From Agrococcus sp. SL85 (GTDB taxonomy: Bacteria > Actinomycetota > Actinomycetes > Actinomycetales > Microbacteriaceae): a stretch of 64,000 bases of DNA. The DNA is taken from the NCBI RefSeq assembly GCF_026625845.1, contig NZ_CP113066.1:310001-374000 (forward strand). Direction: 5' to 3'. A program made the position numbers and the translations under genes. This document shows positions 62,758 to 64,000 of the stretch, one piece after another. A model generated the notes under the pieces. That model was not told the DNA's origin. It did no database searches and was given only the letters and a program-made list of their open reading frames with translations. The first letter of the stretch is position 1; each line of letters starts with the position of its first letter.

Positions 62758-64000
62758 GTGACGCTCCCCGGCCCGCTCATCGTCCAGTCCGACCGGACGG
62801 TGCTCCTCGAGGTCGCGCACCCGGAGGCCGCCGCCGCGCGGCAGGCGCTCCAGGTGTTCGCCGAGCTCGAGCGCGCCCCCGAGCACATCCACACCTACCG
62901 CGTGACGCGGCTCGGGCTGTGGAACGCCCGCGCCGCCGGCCACTCGGCCGACGAGATCGTCGGCACGCTCGACCGCTACGCGAAGTTCCCGGTGCCGACG
63001 GGCGTCGCCCAGGACATCCGCGAGACGATCGGGCGCTACGGCCGCCTCACGATCGAGCGCGACGACGAGGGCCTCGTGCTGCGCAGCCAGGACCGCCCCG
63101 TGCTCGAGGAGGTGCGGCGCTCGAAGAAGGTGCAGCCGCTGCTCGCGGGCCCCGCGGGCGACGGCATCCGCGTCGTCGACTGGGCGCGCGGCGAGCTGAA
63201 GCAGGAGCTCGTGAAGATCGGCTGGCCGGCCGAGGACCTCGCGGGCTACACCCCCGGCACCCCGCTCGACATCGACCTCGTCGAGGACGGGTGGGAGCTG
63301 CGGCCCTACCAAGCGGACGCCGTGCACCACTTCGCCGAGGCGGGCTCGGGCGTCGTCGTGCTCCCCTGCGGCGCCGGCAAGACGATCGTGGGCGCGGGCG
63401 CGATGGCCGCGAACGACACGACGACGCTCATCCTGGTCACGAACACCGTGTCGGCGCGCCAGTGGCGCGCGGAGCTGCTGGCGCGCACGAGCCTCACCGA
63501 GGACGAGATCGGCGAGTACTCCGGCCAGAGCAAGGAGATCAAGCCGGTCACGATCGCGACCTACCAGATCCTGACGGTCAAGCGCGGCGGCGAGTACGCG
63601 CACCTGGGCGTGCTCGACGCGCTCGACTGGGGCCTCATCGTGTACGACGAGGTGCACCTGCTGCCCGCGCCGGTCTTCAAGCTCACGGCCGACCTGCAGG
63701 CGCGGCGGCGCCTCGGCCTCACCGCGACGCTCGTGCGCGAGGACGGCCGCGAGTCGGACGTGTTCAGCCTCATCGGCCCGAAGCGCTTCGACGCACCGTG
63801 GAAGGAGATCGAGGCCCAGGGCTTCATCGCGCCCGCGGAGTGCTACGAGGTGCGCATCGACCTCGACGAGGACGAGCGGCTCGAGTACGCGGCCGCGGGC
63901 GACCGCGACCGCTACCGGATCGCGGCCTCGAGCCCGCGCAAGATCCGCACGGTGCGGCGCGTGCTCGAGCAGCACCCCGACGAGCAGACGCTCGTCATCG
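62758..64000 (+). CDS. XPB/Ssl2-type DNA repair helicase, N-terminal part (3' end off window)
   Basis: The first 414 codons from GTG 62758 are visible. The N-terminal XPB DNA-recognition-like part (PLIVQSDRTVLLEVAHPEA) is followed by an SF2 helicase domain: ELRPYQADAVHHF (Q-motif region), VVLPCGAGKTIVGA (Walker A), LILVTNTVSARQWRAEL (Ia), LIVYDEVHLLPAPVFK (DEVH, the family's DEAH-type box), RLGLTATLVREDGRES (motif III with the RED triad) and FIAPAECYEVRIDL. The RED motif is specific to XPB. A 3'-to-5' DNA helicase probably linked to repair or transcription; its partner is the gene just upstream. Confidence 0.93.
   Translation, partial: MTLPGPLIVQSDRTVLLEVAHPEAAAARQALQVFAELERAPEHIHTYRVTRLGLWNARAAGHSADEIVGTLDRYAKFPVPTGVAQDIRETIGRYGRLTIERDDEGLVLRSQDRPVLEEVRRSKKVQPLLAGPAGDGIRVVDWARGELKQELVKIGWPAEDLAGYTPGTPLDIDLVEDGWELRPYQADAVHHFAEAGSGVVVLPCGAGKTIVGAGAMAANDTTTLILVTNTVSARQWRAELLARTSLTEDEIGEYSGQSKEIKPVTIATYQILTVKRGGEYAHLGVLDALDWGLIVYDEVHLLPAPVFKLTADLQARRRLGLTATLVREDGRESDVFSLIGPKRFDAPWKEIEAQGFIAPAECYEVRIDLDEDERLEYAAAGDRDRYRIAASSPRKIRTVRRVLEQHPDEQTLVI

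Overview
The window is 64 kb of a very GC-rich actinobacterial chromosome. The gene content (Lsr2, DtxR-type regulator, NlpC/P60 hydrolases, LPxTG-anchored protein, DUF3027, FmdB, MscL, XPB-type helicase, many leaderless-looking starts) fits Microbacteriaceae. An Agrococcus-like genus is a guess only. No insertion sequence, prophage, CRISPR array or rRNA was seen.

Layout. 1-12 kb: 3' part of an HrpA-type RNA helicase, an MFS transporter, an intergenic 20/40-bp repeat patch, an aldo/keto reductase coupled to a TetR regulator, a DUF4349 lipoprotein, a secreted trypsin-like protease, a maltokinase-like kinase, two tandem SGNH hydrolases and Lsr2. 12-40 kb: a large surface-polysaccharide locus. 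It has sugar-nucleotide enzymes (galU, wecB, wecC, galE and a phosphomannomutase-like HAD protein), a Wzm/Wzt-type ABC exporter, seven glycosyltransferase-type proteins (two fused to polysaccharide pyruvyl transferase domains), an FAD oxidoreductase, a DUF6270 protein, a coiled-coil protein and two paralogous alpha/beta-hydrolase-like proteins. WecB plus WecC implies UDP-ManNAcA, so an acidic, possibly pyruvylated, ABC-exported wall polymer (teichuronic-acid-like) is the most economical reading. 40-64 kb: mostly housekeeping and envelope genes: an FMN reductase, a sortase-anchored metallophosphoesterase, tRNA-Ala(CGC), GNAT, 5-FTHF cyclo-ligase, FmdB, MscL, a large degenerate helicase-like protein, a FemAB-type transferase, deoC, tRNA-Arg(CCT), two NlpC/P60 proteins with a shared upstream motif, a DtxR regulator, serC, DUF3027, a cold-shock protein, and an XPB-type helicase with its associated protein.

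Main caution. Eleven genes are broken by single-base frameshifts. Eleven of the thirteen inferred insertions fall in an AGCT tetranucleotide, read as AGCCT or AGGCT. This looks like a systematic, probably modification-linked, sequencing error and not gene decay. I therefore annotate those genes as single intact CDSs and give the repaired length. Two further breaks, both deletions, are in the XPB-associated gene at 61057-62710.
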